Assembly: GCA_026225555.1 (NCBI GenBank)
Contig: JAMFSY010000007.1
Span: 1-64,000 of the forward strand
DNA from: Methylacidiphilales bacterium
Lineage (GTDB): Bacteria > Verrucomicrobiota > Verrucomicrobiia > Methylacidiphilales > UBA1321
Direction: 5' to 3'
Length of the DNA: 64,000 bases
Below the pieces are notes generated by a model. It saw nothing but the letters and a program-made list of their open reading frames with translations, ran no database searches and had not been told where the DNA came from. A program made the position numbers and the translations under genes. Positions 19,492 through 28,742 of the stretch are shown here, one piece after another. Numbering within the stretch: position 1 is the first letter of the stretch; every line of letters begins with the position of its first letter.

Positions 19492-21689
19492 TCTACTTGG
19501 CGACGGAATGGAAGAAGTTCACGGCCTTCTTTTTGACCGGTTTCGTTTTGACTTTGACGGGCAGCCTTCCGGCCCAGGATCTGGTCACGAATGCCCCTAG
19601 CGGAATGGCGCCGCCATCTTCCAGTCCGCCTCCGGTGCAAATGGAAAAGATCACCGTCGTCGGCAAGCTGGATGAGACTCGGCAGGAAATCGTGCCGAGC
19701 TTGGGCGCGACGGTTTACACCATCGACCAGACGCAGATTGAAAACCTGACCCAGGGGAATAACGTTCCCTTCAGCAAACTCCTGCTCCGTTTTCCCGGCG
19801 TCAGCCAGGATTCGGAAGGCTCCGGCAGCCTCCACATTCGCGACGATCACGCCAACGTCCAGTATCGCATCGACGATGTGCTCATCCCGGAAGGCATCAC
19901 CGGCTTCGGCGAGGAGTTCGATACCCGTTTCGCCGACCGGGTCGACCTGATCACCGGCGCGCTTCCGGCGCAGTACGGTTTTCGCACCTCGGGCATTATC
20001 GATATCCACACAAAGAGCGGAATCGTCGCGCCCGGTGGCGATGTGGAAATGTATGGCGGCAGCAACAGCGAGCTTCGGCCGAGCTTCGAGTACGGTGGGT
20101 CGCAGGGAAAGTTGAACTACTACTTCTCCGGCAGCTACCTGCAGGACTCGCTCGGCATCGAGAATCCGACCTCGAGCACGAGCGCGATTCACGACAAGAC
20201 CGACCAGTACAGGGGTTTCGCCTATCTTTCGTACATCATCGACGACACCAGCCGGCTCAGCCTGATTGCGGGCGAGGCCTACAATCAATTCCAGATTCCG
20301 AATACACCGGGCCAGGCTCCGGGCGTCGATGGCGCGGAGAATCCTTTCACGATCCCCGGCGTCACCTCGTTCGACTCCGCATCGTTGAACGAGAACCAGG
20401 GCGAACAGAATAATTACGAGGTCCTCGCTTATCAGAAGACGATCGACGATTTCAATTTCCAGCTCGCCCTCTTTAACCGTTACAGCAACGTTTTCTTCCG
20501 CCCCGATGAACAGGGAGATCTCTTTTTCAACGGCGTCGCGGGCCGGTTGGATCGCAGCATCATGTCGAACGGATTGGAATTCGATACCAGTTACGTGATC
20601 AACGATTATCACACCTTGCGCGCGGGCGTGATGTTGAACGCGCAGGGCTCCTCACAGACAGCGGACACCACGGTCATCCCGGAAGACCCGGCGACAGGCG
20701 CGCAAAATGGCAATCCGTTCAGCGTCCTCGATCACAGTTATCAGACGGCTTACAGCTACGGCATTTATCTGCAGGACGAGTGGAAGGTCACCAAGGCGCT
20801 GACGCTTAATTTCGGCGGGCGTTTCGATATCTACCAGAGCAGCGAAATCCGGCAGAACCAGATCAGCCCGCGCATCAATGCCGTCTTCAAGATCGACAAG
20901 AACACGACGATGCATGCCGGTTATGCGAGCTACTTCACGCCGCCCCCGCTGGAAGATATTCCAGAGGGTAGCATCAGCCAGTTTCTCAACACGACCAACG
21001 CGGCGACCCCCGGGCTGCCCAACGATTCCGTCAAATCGGAGCGGGACCATTATTTCGACGTGGGCATCGTCCATAATTTCACGCCGGAATATCAGGTCGG
21101 TCTCGATGGCTATTACAAGATCGCGCAAAACCTGATCGATGATGGCCAGTTTGGCGCGGCGCCGATTCTCAGCGCGTTCAATTACGCCACAGGCCAGATC
21201 GCCGGGGTGGAATTGAGCCAGAGTTATACCAAGGGCGCGTTCTCGGCCTACGCGAACTTTGCGGTCGAGGAAGGACTGGGAGAAAAAGTGAACTCGGCGC
21301 AATCAGTTCTCTTCAGCGCGGACGATTATAACTATATCGCGAACCACTATATCTATCTGGATCACAGCCAGTCCTTCACCGGTTCGGCGGGCGTTTCCTA
21401 TCAGATCCTGGAGACGCGGCCTTACCTCGAATTGATTTGCGCGAGTGGTCTGCGCACCGATATCGACAGCGCGCCGAACGGCGGTTCCCTGCCCGCCTAT
21501 GACACGGTCAACCTGGGTTTCGTGCAAACGTTCAAGTTTGCCGGGATGAGCAATCTTTCCGCCCGTTTCGATGTGGTGAATCTTTTTGACCAGATTTACG
21601 AATTGCGGGACGGATCGGGGGTTGGAGTTTTTGCGCCGCAATTTGGTCAGCGCCGAAGCTTTATGGGCGGTGTGACCTACTCGTTTTAA
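19476..21689 (+). CDS. TonB-dependent receptor
   Basis: Signal peptide, plug VPFSKLLLRFPGVSQDSEGSGSLHIRDDHANVQYRIDDV; C-terminal aromatic Phe (VTYSF). Divergent from the znu-like operon. Confidence 0.9.
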   Translation: MQITCVYLATEWKKFTAFFLTGFVLTLTGSLPAQDLVTNAPSGMAPPSSSPPPVQMEKITVVGKLDETRQEIVPSLGATVYTIDQTQIENLTQGNNVPFSKLLLRFPGVSQDSEGSGSLHIRDDHANVQYRIDDVLIPEGITGFGEEFDTRFADRVDLITGALPAQYGFRTSGIIDIHTKSGIVAPGGDVEMYGGSNSELRPSFEYGGSQGKLNYYFSGSYLQDSLGIENPTSSTSAIHDKTDQYRGFAYLSYIIDDTSRLSLIAGEAYNQFQIPNTPGQAPGVDGAENPFTIPGVTSFDSASLNENQGEQNNYEVLAYQKTIDDFNFQLALFNRYSNVFFRPDEQGDLFFNGVAGRLDRSIMSNGLEFDTSYVINDYHTLRAGVMLNAQGSSQTADTTVIPEDPATGAQNGNPFSVLDHSYQTAYSYGIYLQDEWKVTKALTLNFGGRFDIYQSSEIRQNQISPRINAVFKIDKNTTMHAGYASYFTPPPLEDIPEGSISQFLNTTNAATPGLPNDSVKSERDHYFDVGIVHNFTPEYQVGLDGYYKIAQNLIDDGQFGAAPILSAFNYATGQIAGVELSQSYTKGAFSAYANFAVEEGLGEKVNSAQSVLFSADDYNYIANHYIYLDHSQSFTGSAGVSYQILETRPYLELICASGLRTDIDSAPNGGSLPAYDTVNLGFVQTFKFAGMSNLSARFDVVNLFDQIYELRDGSGVGVFAPQFGQRRSFMGGVTYSF

Positions 21690-21705
21690 AGCAGCTAGAC
21701 AGTTA

Positions 21706-21722
21706 CTAGGTATATTACCTAG
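21706..21722. promoter_or_regulatory. perfect palindrome CTAGGTA-tat-TACCTAG
   Basis: 7-3-7 inverted repeat between the TonB receptor and the kinase. Confidence 0.5.
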
Positions 21723-21738
21723 CGGGTGCGGCAAAAGG

Positions 21739-23748
21739 GTGGTATCTGTAAAGATTGTGAGCGTGGAAGACAAAACCCTCGGTCCGGCTTGGACCGAGGA
21801 GGAGCGTCTTAACGCCTTGGACCGTTACCAGATTCTCGGTACGCCGCAGGAAAAAGAGTTCGAGGATATCGCGAGAATGGCGGCGCAAATTTGTCGCGCG
21901 CCAGTTTCGGCCATCAACTTCCTCACGGCGGACAAACAATGGTTCAAGGCGGAGGTTGGCCTCGGCTTGCGGGAGACCCCGCGCGACGTGGCGATTTGCT
22001 CGCACGCGATCCTGCAAAAGGATCTCTTTATCGTCCCCGATGCGAGCCAGGATCCCCGGTTCCAGAACAACCCTTTGGTGGCGGGCGATCCGCACCTGCG
22101 CTTTTACGCCGGGGCGCTGCTTGAGACCCCGGACGGCCTGCCGCTTGGCACCATGTGCGTGCTCGATTACGAGCCGCGAGTCTTCACGGAAGAGGAGTCC
22201 TTCGCACTCAAGATGCTCGCCCGGCAGGTCATGACCCAGCTCGATTTGCGCCGCGCGTTGCGGGAAAAAGAGCGAAGCGAGGAGCGCCTGACTCTCGCGC
22301 TCGAATCGTCCGGCTTTGTCGGAACGTGGGACTGGGACATGACGAACGATCGCGTTTTCGCCGATCCGCGATTCGTGGCTATTTTCGGGGGAGAACCAGA
22401 GTGGGTTACTTCAGGATCGACCATTTCCGAGTACATCAAGGCGATCCATCCGGACGATCTCGAACGGGTGACGGCCAGCATCAAGCTCGCCCGGAAGACG
22501 GGAGAATTTTTCCAGGAGGAATATCGGCTGGTGCAGAAGGATGGCTCCATTCGCTGGATCGATGCGCGGGGCCGCTGCCAGCGGGATGAGGCGGGCCGGG
22601 CCATCCGCTTCCCCGGCGTCGCCGTGGATATCACCGACCGCAAGCGTAGTGAGCAGCAGGCCCGCGAGCTGGCCGACCGGCTGCACTTTATGGCCGAGTC
22701 GATGCCCCAGAAAATCTTTACCGCCCGGCCTGACGGTGATGTCGATTATTTCAATTCCCGCTGGATGGAATTCACCGGTCTGCCCTTCGAATCGATCCGC
22801 GATTGGGGCTGGAAGCAATTCATTCACCCCGACGATATCGAGGAAAACATGCGGCGCTGGAAAGAGGCCCTGGAGAACAACACGCCCTACGAGAACGAGC
22901 ATCGTTTCCGGCGGCACGACGGGGTCTACCGCTGGCATCTTTCGCGCGCCCAGCCGATGTGCAACGAGGAGGGCGAAGTGTTGATGTGGATCGGCACCAA
23001 TACCGATATCGACGACCAGCGCCGGTCGAACGAGAACCTCGAAAAAATCGTGGCGGAGAGAACGTCGCGGCTGCAGGCCTCCATCGCGGAGCTGGAATCC
23101 TTCTCCTACAGCATTTCCCACGATATGCGCGCGCCGCTTCGTTCGATGATGGGTTTCGCCGAACTGCTCAAGGCCGACTATGGGGGCCAGCTTGATGAGA
23201 CAGCCAACCATTATCTCGACCGCATCCGCACCGCTAGCGGGCGCATGGATGAACTTATCCAGGACGTGCTCAGTTTCAGCCAGGTCAGCCGGTTGGGACT
23301 CACGCTGGAGCCGGTCAATGTCGACCGGCTGGTGCGCGAAATCCTCGAGAGTTATCCCCACCTGCAAGGGCCTGATGTGGAAATCGTCATTGAAGAGGAA
23401 CTCCCCTGCGTCATGGCGCACGAGGCGGCGCTGACCCAGTGTGTTTCGAATCTTCTCGGTAACGCGATCAAGTTTGTCGCGCCGGGAATCAAGCCGCGGG
23501 TAACGGTTCGGGCGGAAAAGGGCAAAGGTCGGGTCAAATTGTGGGTCGAGGACAATGGCATCGGCATTGCCTCGCATGAGTACGAAAAGATCTTCGATAT
23601 TTTCCATCGGCTCGACCGCCAGCACGACGGCACCGGGATCGGCCTCGCGATTGTCAAAAAGGCGGCCGAAAAAATGGGCAGCACCGTCGGCCTTGAATCC
23701 GAGGTGGGCCGGGGTTCCTCCTTCTGGCTCGATCTCCAACAGGCTTAG
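21739..23748 (+). CDS. sensor histidine kinase (GAF-PAS-PAS-HisKA-HATPase)
   Basis: GAF ICRAPVSAINFLTADKQWFKAEVG; two PAS/PAC repeats; FSYSISHDMRAPLRSM H-box; DNGIGI; GTGIGLAIVKK. Confidence 0.93.
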   Translation: MVSVKIVSVEDKTLGPAWTEEERLNALDRYQILGTPQEKEFEDIARMAAQICRAPVSAINFLTADKQWFKAEVGLGLRETPRDVAICSHAILQKDLFIVPDASQDPRFQNNPLVAGDPHLRFYAGALLETPDGLPLGTMCVLDYEPRVFTEEESFALKMLARQVMTQLDLRRALREKERSEERLTLALESSGFVGTWDWDMTNDRVFADPRFVAIFGGEPEWVTSGSTISEYIKAIHPDDLERVTASIKLARKTGEFFQEEYRLVQKDGSIRWIDARGRCQRDEAGRAIRFPGVAVDITDRKRSEQQARELADRLHFMAESMPQKIFTARPDGDVDYFNSRWMEFTGLPFESIRDWGWKQFIHPDDIEENMRRWKEALENNTPYENEHRFRRHDGVYRWHLSRAQPMCNEEGEVLMWIGTNTDIDDQRRSNENLEKIVAERTSRLQASIAELESFSYSISHDMRAPLRSMMGFAELLKADYGGQLDETANHYLDRIRTASGRMDELIQDVLSFSQVSRLGLTLEPVNVDRLVREILESYPHLQGPDVEIVIEEELPCVMAHEAALTQCVSNLLGNAIKFVAPGIKPRVTVRAEKGKGRVKLWVEDNGIGIASHEYEKIFDIFHRLDRQHDGTGIGLAIVKKAAEKMGSTVGLESEVGRGSSFWLDLQQA

Positions 23749-23750
23749 GA

Positions 23751-24188
23751 ATGATGACTATGAATGGGTCCGTTATTTATGTGGAGGACGAGCCCGACGA
23801 TGCTTTCTTCATGAGACGGGCCTTCGAGGCCAGCGCGCCGGGATGTGAACTCAAGATCTTCACCAACGGGCGGGACGTGCTGGAGTTTCTCGATGCGGAG
23901 CGGCCCGTCCGCAAAGTTCCCGCCAAGCCGCGCCTCATCCTGCTCGATGTCAATCTGCCCGGCCGGTCCGGCATTGATATCCTGCGGGAAATTCGCGCCA
24001 AGACCCCGGACGAGAAGCTTCCCGTGGTCATGTACAGTTCCTCGAATCAAACCGTCGATATCGACCGGGCTTACGCGCAGGGTTGCAGCGGTTACCTGGT
24101 CAAACCGCGAACGACGGAAAAGCTCAAGATGATAGTGCTCGCGCTGGTCGGATTTTGGATCCGCGATAACCAGTATCCTTTGAAATAA
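23751..24188 (+). CDS. stand-alone response regulator receiver (Rcp1-like)
   Basis: VIYVEDEPDDAFFMRRAFE; LILLDVNLPGRSG; GYLVKP. Confidence 0.93.
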   Translation: MMTMNGSVIYVEDEPDDAFFMRRAFEASAPGCELKIFTNGRDVLEFLDAERPVRKVPAKPRLILLDVNLPGRSGIDILREIRAKTPDEKLPVVMYSSSNQTVDIDRAYAQGCSGYLVKPRTTEKLKMIVLALVGFWIRDNQYPLK

Positions 24189-24355
24189 GGCCTGCTCTTT
24201 TAGGCGGGCTTAGGTCAAAAAATCTCCAGACGCACACAAGCCGCGTCTTTTTTGGACTGCCTTATGCTTAGGCAGGGTTGAGGGAAAACGGGCAGCATGG
24301 GTCCCCGACCGATGCTACTTTGCCAAAGGGCCTCGTGGACTCCGCTAAAGAACAC

Positions 24356-25987
24356 ATGGAAAGTCAGCATCAAGACGAACTGCTGCGCGTGGGAGAAGAG
24401 AGCTTTTTTAGCGTCTTCAAATACGCCGCTATCGGCATGGCTTTGGTTGCGCCCGATGGCCGATGGCTCAAGGTCAACCCGGCGCTCTGCGCGTCGATCG
24501 GCTATTCCGAAGAGGAACTGCTGCACCGGACCTTCCAGGATATTACGCACCCCGACGACCTTGAGGTGGACCTGGAAAATGTGCGGCAACTCCTCGCCGG
24601 CAAAATCTCCAGCTACCATATGGAGAAGCGCTATTGTCACCGGGACGGCCACGTGGTGTGGGCTTTGTTGAGTGTCTCCTTGGTGCGCGACGAACGGGAG
24701 GAACCGCTCTACTTCATCTCCCAGATCCAGGACATCACGGAGCGAAAGAAAATTGAGCTCGAGATTCATAAAGCGCGGGTCGCCGCAGAAAATGCGAGCC
24801 GAGCCAAGACTGAATTCCTGGCCAACATGAGCCACGAAATCCGCACCCCGCTCAACGCCATCATCGGCCTGACGGATCTTCTCACCGGCACCAAGCTCAC
24901 GGCGGAACAGAGAGACTTTCTCGAAACCATTCATGCCAGCGGCGAGAATCTGCTGACCATCGTGGACGACGTGCTCGATTTCTCCAAAATCGAATTCGGG
25001 AAGCTGGAATTTGACAGCCATCCCTTCCATTTGCCCGATTTGATCGAGAGCGTCGTCGGGATGTTGGATTTCCGGATTACCAGTAAGAAGCTCGGGTTCA
25101 CTTCCCATCTCGAAAGCGGAGTGCCGGCCGATTATCTCGGGGATGCCACCCGCATCCGGCAGGTGTTGATCAATCTCCTCTCCAACGCGATCAAGTTCAC
25201 CGAACAGGGCCAGATCAGCCTTGAGGTCGGTCCCGGCGCCATCCAGCCCGGGGACAAGGACGGCACGCAGCGGCTGCTCTTTCGCGTTCGCGATACCGGG
25301 ATCGGGATTCCGCCCGAGCGCATGGAGCGCCTCTTCAAGATTTTCAGCCAGGTCGATGCCTCGACCACCCGGCGCTACGGCGGTAGCGGACTCGGGTTGG
25401 CGATCTGCCAAAAACTGGTCGATCTCATGGGCGGGACCATCCGCGCCGAAAGTCAGCCGGGGCACGGTTCGGTTTTCAGCTTTGAAATTCCCCTCACCCT
25501 TGCGGCCCCCGGAAAGACTGCCAATCGCCATCGTGCCGTCTCGAACAGCTCATCGTCCGCCGCCGTTGTCTCGGGTGCGCCTTCCAAGCCTCCGCTGGAA
25601 ATTCTCGTCGTGGAAGACAACCTGACCAACCAGAAGGTGGCCAAACAAATGTTGAAGCGCCTCGGTTACGAGGCCGATATCGCCCGCGATGGCGTCGAAG
25701 CGGTGCATGCCGTGGAGAACAAAGGCTACGATCTCATTCTCATGGATGTGCATATGCCGCAGATGGACGGCCTGGAGGCGACGCGGCGGATTCGGGGGAA
25801 GGTCTACCCGCACGGCGCGCCCAAAATCATTGCCCTGACCGCGGACGTGTTGAAGGGCGAACGGGAAGTTTGCCTGGATGCCGGGATGGACGATTATCTG
25901 ACCAAGCCCATCAAGATCGAGGTGCTGAAAACCGTGATTGAAAATCTGCCGAAGCAGAAATCCATGACGGCGGACAGGCAAGCTTAG
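24356..25987 (+). CDS. hybrid histidine kinase (PAS-HisKA-HATPase-REC)
   Basis: [72 protein letters not shown]. Confidence 0.94.
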   Translation: MESQHQDELLRVGEESFFSVFKYAAIGMALVAPDGRWLKVNPALCASIGYSEEELLHRTFQDITHPDDLEVDLENVRQLLAGKISSYHMEKRYCHRDGHVVWALLSVSLVRDEREEPLYFISQIQDITERKKIELEIHKARVAAENASRAKTEFLANMSHEIRTPLNAIIGLTDLLTGTKLTAEQRDFLETIHASGENLLTIVDDVLDFSKIEFGKLEFDSHPFHLPDLIESVVGMLDFRITSKKLGFTSHLESGVPADYLGDATRIRQVLINLLSNAIKFTEQGQISLEVGPGAIQPGDKDGTQRLLFRVRDTGIGIPPERMERLFKIFSQVDASTTRRYGGSGLGLAICQKLVDLMGGTIRAESQPGHGSVFSFEIPLTLAAPGKTANRHRAVSNSSSSAAVVSGAPSKPPLEILVVEDNLTNQKVAKQMLKRLGYEADIARDGVEAVHAVENKGYDLILMDVHMPQMDGLEATRRIRGKVYPHGAPKIIALTADVLKGEREVCLDAGMDDYLTKPIKIEVLKTVIENLPKQKSMTADRQA

Positions 25988-27030
25988 CGCGCCAGATTTC
26001 CCGCGAGCAAATGCTCCTCCATTTGATGGCGGAGATCCGCGACGATCTCAAAGGAGTGGAGCCGGGCGGCGTGATCGAAGATTTGCGCGGTGACAAGGAT
26101 CTCATCCACGCCGGTCTCGGCGAAGAGCGTCTCAAGGCCGAGCCGAACGGTCTTCGGCGAGCCGACGATCGATCCACTCAACTGGTGGGTGACGTAGGCC
26201 TCCTCGCTGGGGGACCAAAGCCCGTTCATCGTTTCCACCGGAGGCTGAAGCGGCTGGGTGCCGCGACGGATGTGCATGAGAAACTGCTGTTGGAGCGAGG
26301 TAAAAAGTCGCTCGGCTTCGTGGTCCGTATCGGCCGCAAAAATATTCACGCCGATCATCGCGTACGGTTTATCGAGCGACGCGGAGGGCCGGAATTGGTC
26401 GCGATAAACTTCCAGGGCGGCGAAGAGCGCGTCGGGCGCGAAGTGCCACGCAAAGGCGAAGGGCAGGCCGAGTCGTGCCGCCAGTTCCGCGCTAAACGTG
26501 CTGGAGCCGAGCAGCCAGATGGGAACGTTCAATCCTTCGCCAGGGATGGCGTGGACCGCGCGGCCGGGAACGGAGGGACTGAAATAGGAGCGCAATTCCT
26601 CAAGATCCTGTGGGAAAGTATCGCCGCTGCGGATCGGATCGCGGCGCAGGGCCTGCGTGGTGCGCGGATCCGTGCCCGGCGCGCGCCCCAGGCCGAGATC
26701 GATCCGGCCTGGAAAGAGCGATTCGAGCGTCCCAAATTGTTCGGCGATCACCAGGGGTGAATGATTCGGCAGCATAATCCCGCCGGAACCCACCCGGATG
26801 CGCGAGGTGCCCGCCGCGACATGGCCGATGACGACGGAGGTCGCCGCGCTGGCGATGCCGGTGAAGTTATGATGCTCGGCCAGCCAGTAACGGTGGTAAC
26901 CCCACCTCTCGGCGTGCTGGGCCAGATCGAGCGTGTGCCGAAAGGAATCGGCCGCCGTCGAGCCGCGCAGGATGGGCGAAAGATCGAGGATGGAAAAGGG
27001 AGGCAGGGAAGAGCTCATAGTTCGCTTCAC
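25984..27030 (-). CDS. LLM class flavin-dependent oxidoreductase (luciferase-like)
   Basis: [77 protein letters not shown]. Confidence 0.93.
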   Translation of the reverse strand: MKRTMSSSLPPFSILDLSPILRGSTAADSFRHTLDLAQHAERWGYHRYWLAEHHNFTGIASAATSVVIGHVAAGTSRIRVGSGGIMLPNHSPLVIAEQFGTLESLFPGRIDLGLGRAPGTDPRTTQALRRDPIRSGDTFPQDLEELRSYFSPSVPGRAVHAIPGEGLNVPIWLLGSSTFSAELAARLGLPFAFAWHFAPDALFAALEVYRDQFRPSASLDKPYAMIGVNIFAADTDHEAERLFTSLQQQFLMHIRRGTQPLQPPVETMNGLWSPSEEAYVTHQLSGSIVGSPKTVRLGLETLFAETGVDEILVTAQIFDHAARLHSFEIVADLRHQMEEHLLAGNLAR

Positions 27031-27099
27031 ATCGAACTTAAGCCCGATCCGGTCCCGGTCAAGGTCGGGAGGGATTAAGGAAGCCTGTTGGCGGCGACC

Positions 27100-27846
27100 T
27101 CAAAACGGCATCGGGAAATTCAGATCCTCGGGCCGCCCCTTGGTCGCCAGCAAGCGAACCTGACCATGAGATGAGCTGGCGCGGACGACCCAGTCGGCCT
27201 TCTGCACGGTCTCGGTCGTGCCCTCCTGCAAATCGGCGATATCGCTCGCTTTCAGAACATAGAGCATCGCCATTTGTTTGCCATTTTGCAGGCAGATCAT
27301 GACCACGGGATGGCCATTCCAATTGACCACGCTTGAGCCGATCATGCCCATTCCCATGGAAGCCGGCGGCGGCGGCAATTGCAGCCCGACCTGTTGCGCA
27401 CCGGGCTGCCGGTTGATCCAGTTGGCCACGGAGCTGGCGTTGAAACAAACGAACTGCAGCGGCGGCATCTTGTCCGAGAACGAAATTGCCTGCTGCGCGA
27501 GCAGGTTCATGGGACGCGGCGCGGGCGCCAACCAATGCCAGGAGAAAAGTCCCAGGACAAGCATGGCGGCGATCGCTGCAAGCGCGGCAGGCAGGCGCGG
27601 ACGCGGAAAGGGAATGATCGACGGGGCCACGCGATAACCGAGGAGGATATGGTCCTTCAGATCGGAAGGCACCGGCACGTCCTGGATTTTGGCGGAGATC
27701 ACCGCATCGAAGCGTTGCATGTCCGCAAACCAGGCCGCCAACTCCGGATCGGCGGCGACTTCGCGCAGGGCTTCGGCGAAAAGGGGATCGTCCGCATCCT
27801 GCGGGCGATAGGATTCGAGCAGTAATTTCAGGGAGACCTTATCCAT
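27100..27846 (-). CDS. putative anti-sigma factor (single TM)
   Basis: Translationally coupled to the ECF sigma factor; single TM segment LPAALAAIAAMLVLGLFSWHWL. Confidence 0.65.
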   Translation of the reverse strand: MDKVSLKLLLESYRPQDADDPLFAEALREVAADPELAAWFADMQRFDAVISAKIQDVPVPSDLKDHILLGYRVAPSIIPFPRPRLPAALAAIAAMLVLGLFSWHWLAPAPRPMNLLAQQAISFSDKMPPLQFVCFNASSVANWINRQPGAQQVGLQLPPPPASMGMGMIGSSVVNWNGHPVVMICLQNGKQMAMLYVLKASDIADLQEGTTETVQKADWVVRASSSHGQVRLLATKGRPEDLNFPMPF

Positions 27847-28420
27847 CGATGCCTCCTTCCCGTTTGGGCTGCGGCATAGGCACGATTTTGCCCGCGTCTC
27901 CCACCCGGTCCTCTTCCAGTCGCTGGCGGAGCATTTGCTTGCCGCGGGCGAGGCGCGACATCACGGTGCCGATGGGCAAATCGAGCGTGGCGGCGATCTC
28001 CTTGTAGGAAAGCTGATCGAGGTAAAAGAGCACAAGCGGCATGCGAAAATTTTCGTCCAGGGTCTGGAGCACCAGCAAGACGGCCTTGCTATCAAGATGG
28101 ATGGCGTGATCGACATGGATAGGAGGCAGCAGGGGCTCGGAAAATTCCAGGCTAGTTTGCGGATGGGCCGTTTCCCGGCGGCGGGTGCGCAGGAATTCAC
28201 GATGCAGAATGGTGAAAAGCCACTGCTTGCGCTTGGAATCGTCGCGTAATTGGTGGCCCTTGGTGTGCGCCAGATAAAAGGCCTGCTGGGTGATATCGCA
28301 GGCGTCGGGGTGATTCCCGCACAGGCTGAAGGCGAAGCGATAAGCCGCCTGGTAGTGCGCCTCGACGAAAAGAACAAAGCTCTCCGGCCCGGAGGCTGAA
28401 TCTGGAGCGAAGTCTGCCAT
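27839..28420 (-). CDS. ECF-type RNA polymerase sigma factor
   Basis: Region 2 AYRFAFSLCGNHPDACDITQQAFYLA; region 4 LDQLSYKEIAATLDLPIGTVMSRLARGKQML. Confidence 0.93.
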   Translation of the reverse strand: MADFAPDSASGPESFVLFVEAHYQAAYRFAFSLCGNHPDACDITQQAFYLAHTKGHQLRDDSKRKQWLFTILHREFLRTRRRETAHPQTSLEFSEPLLPPIHVDHAIHLDSKAVLLVLQTLDENFRMPLVLFYLDQLSYKEIAATLDLPIGTVMSRLARGKQMLRQRLEEDRVGDAGKIVPMPQPKREGGIDG

Positions 28421-28615
28421 GGATCGAAGAGGAGCGTTTTTCTACACGCAGGTGGAAAAGACGAAGCGTGAGCAGGAAAAGCCTAGAACCGCCCCGCTCA
28501 AAAGGAAAGGCCCACTACGGGGATGCAGAATGACGGAGAGGCCACCTTTAGAAGAGAATCAATCTGTTATATGTCAGAATATCTTGTCAGATTCCTCTTC
28601 CTCGCGCTTTTGGCG

Positions 28616-28667
28616 TTGACAGGCGCAACGGTGTAGCTTACAAAGCCAAAATAGCAATGACTGCTAT
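28616..28667 (+). promoter_or_regulatory. sigma70-like promoter TTGACA-N17-TACAAA followed by inverted repeat ATAGCA-atgac-TGCTAT
   Basis: -35 28616-28621, -10 28639-28644, inverted repeat 28651-28667. Confidence 0.55.
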
Positions 28668-28742
28668 AGATCAAGAGAGTCTCTGCCTGACCTTCTCGTC
28701 GAATTTCAAAAATTCACTCCACCCCACGTCCCGATAAATCCC

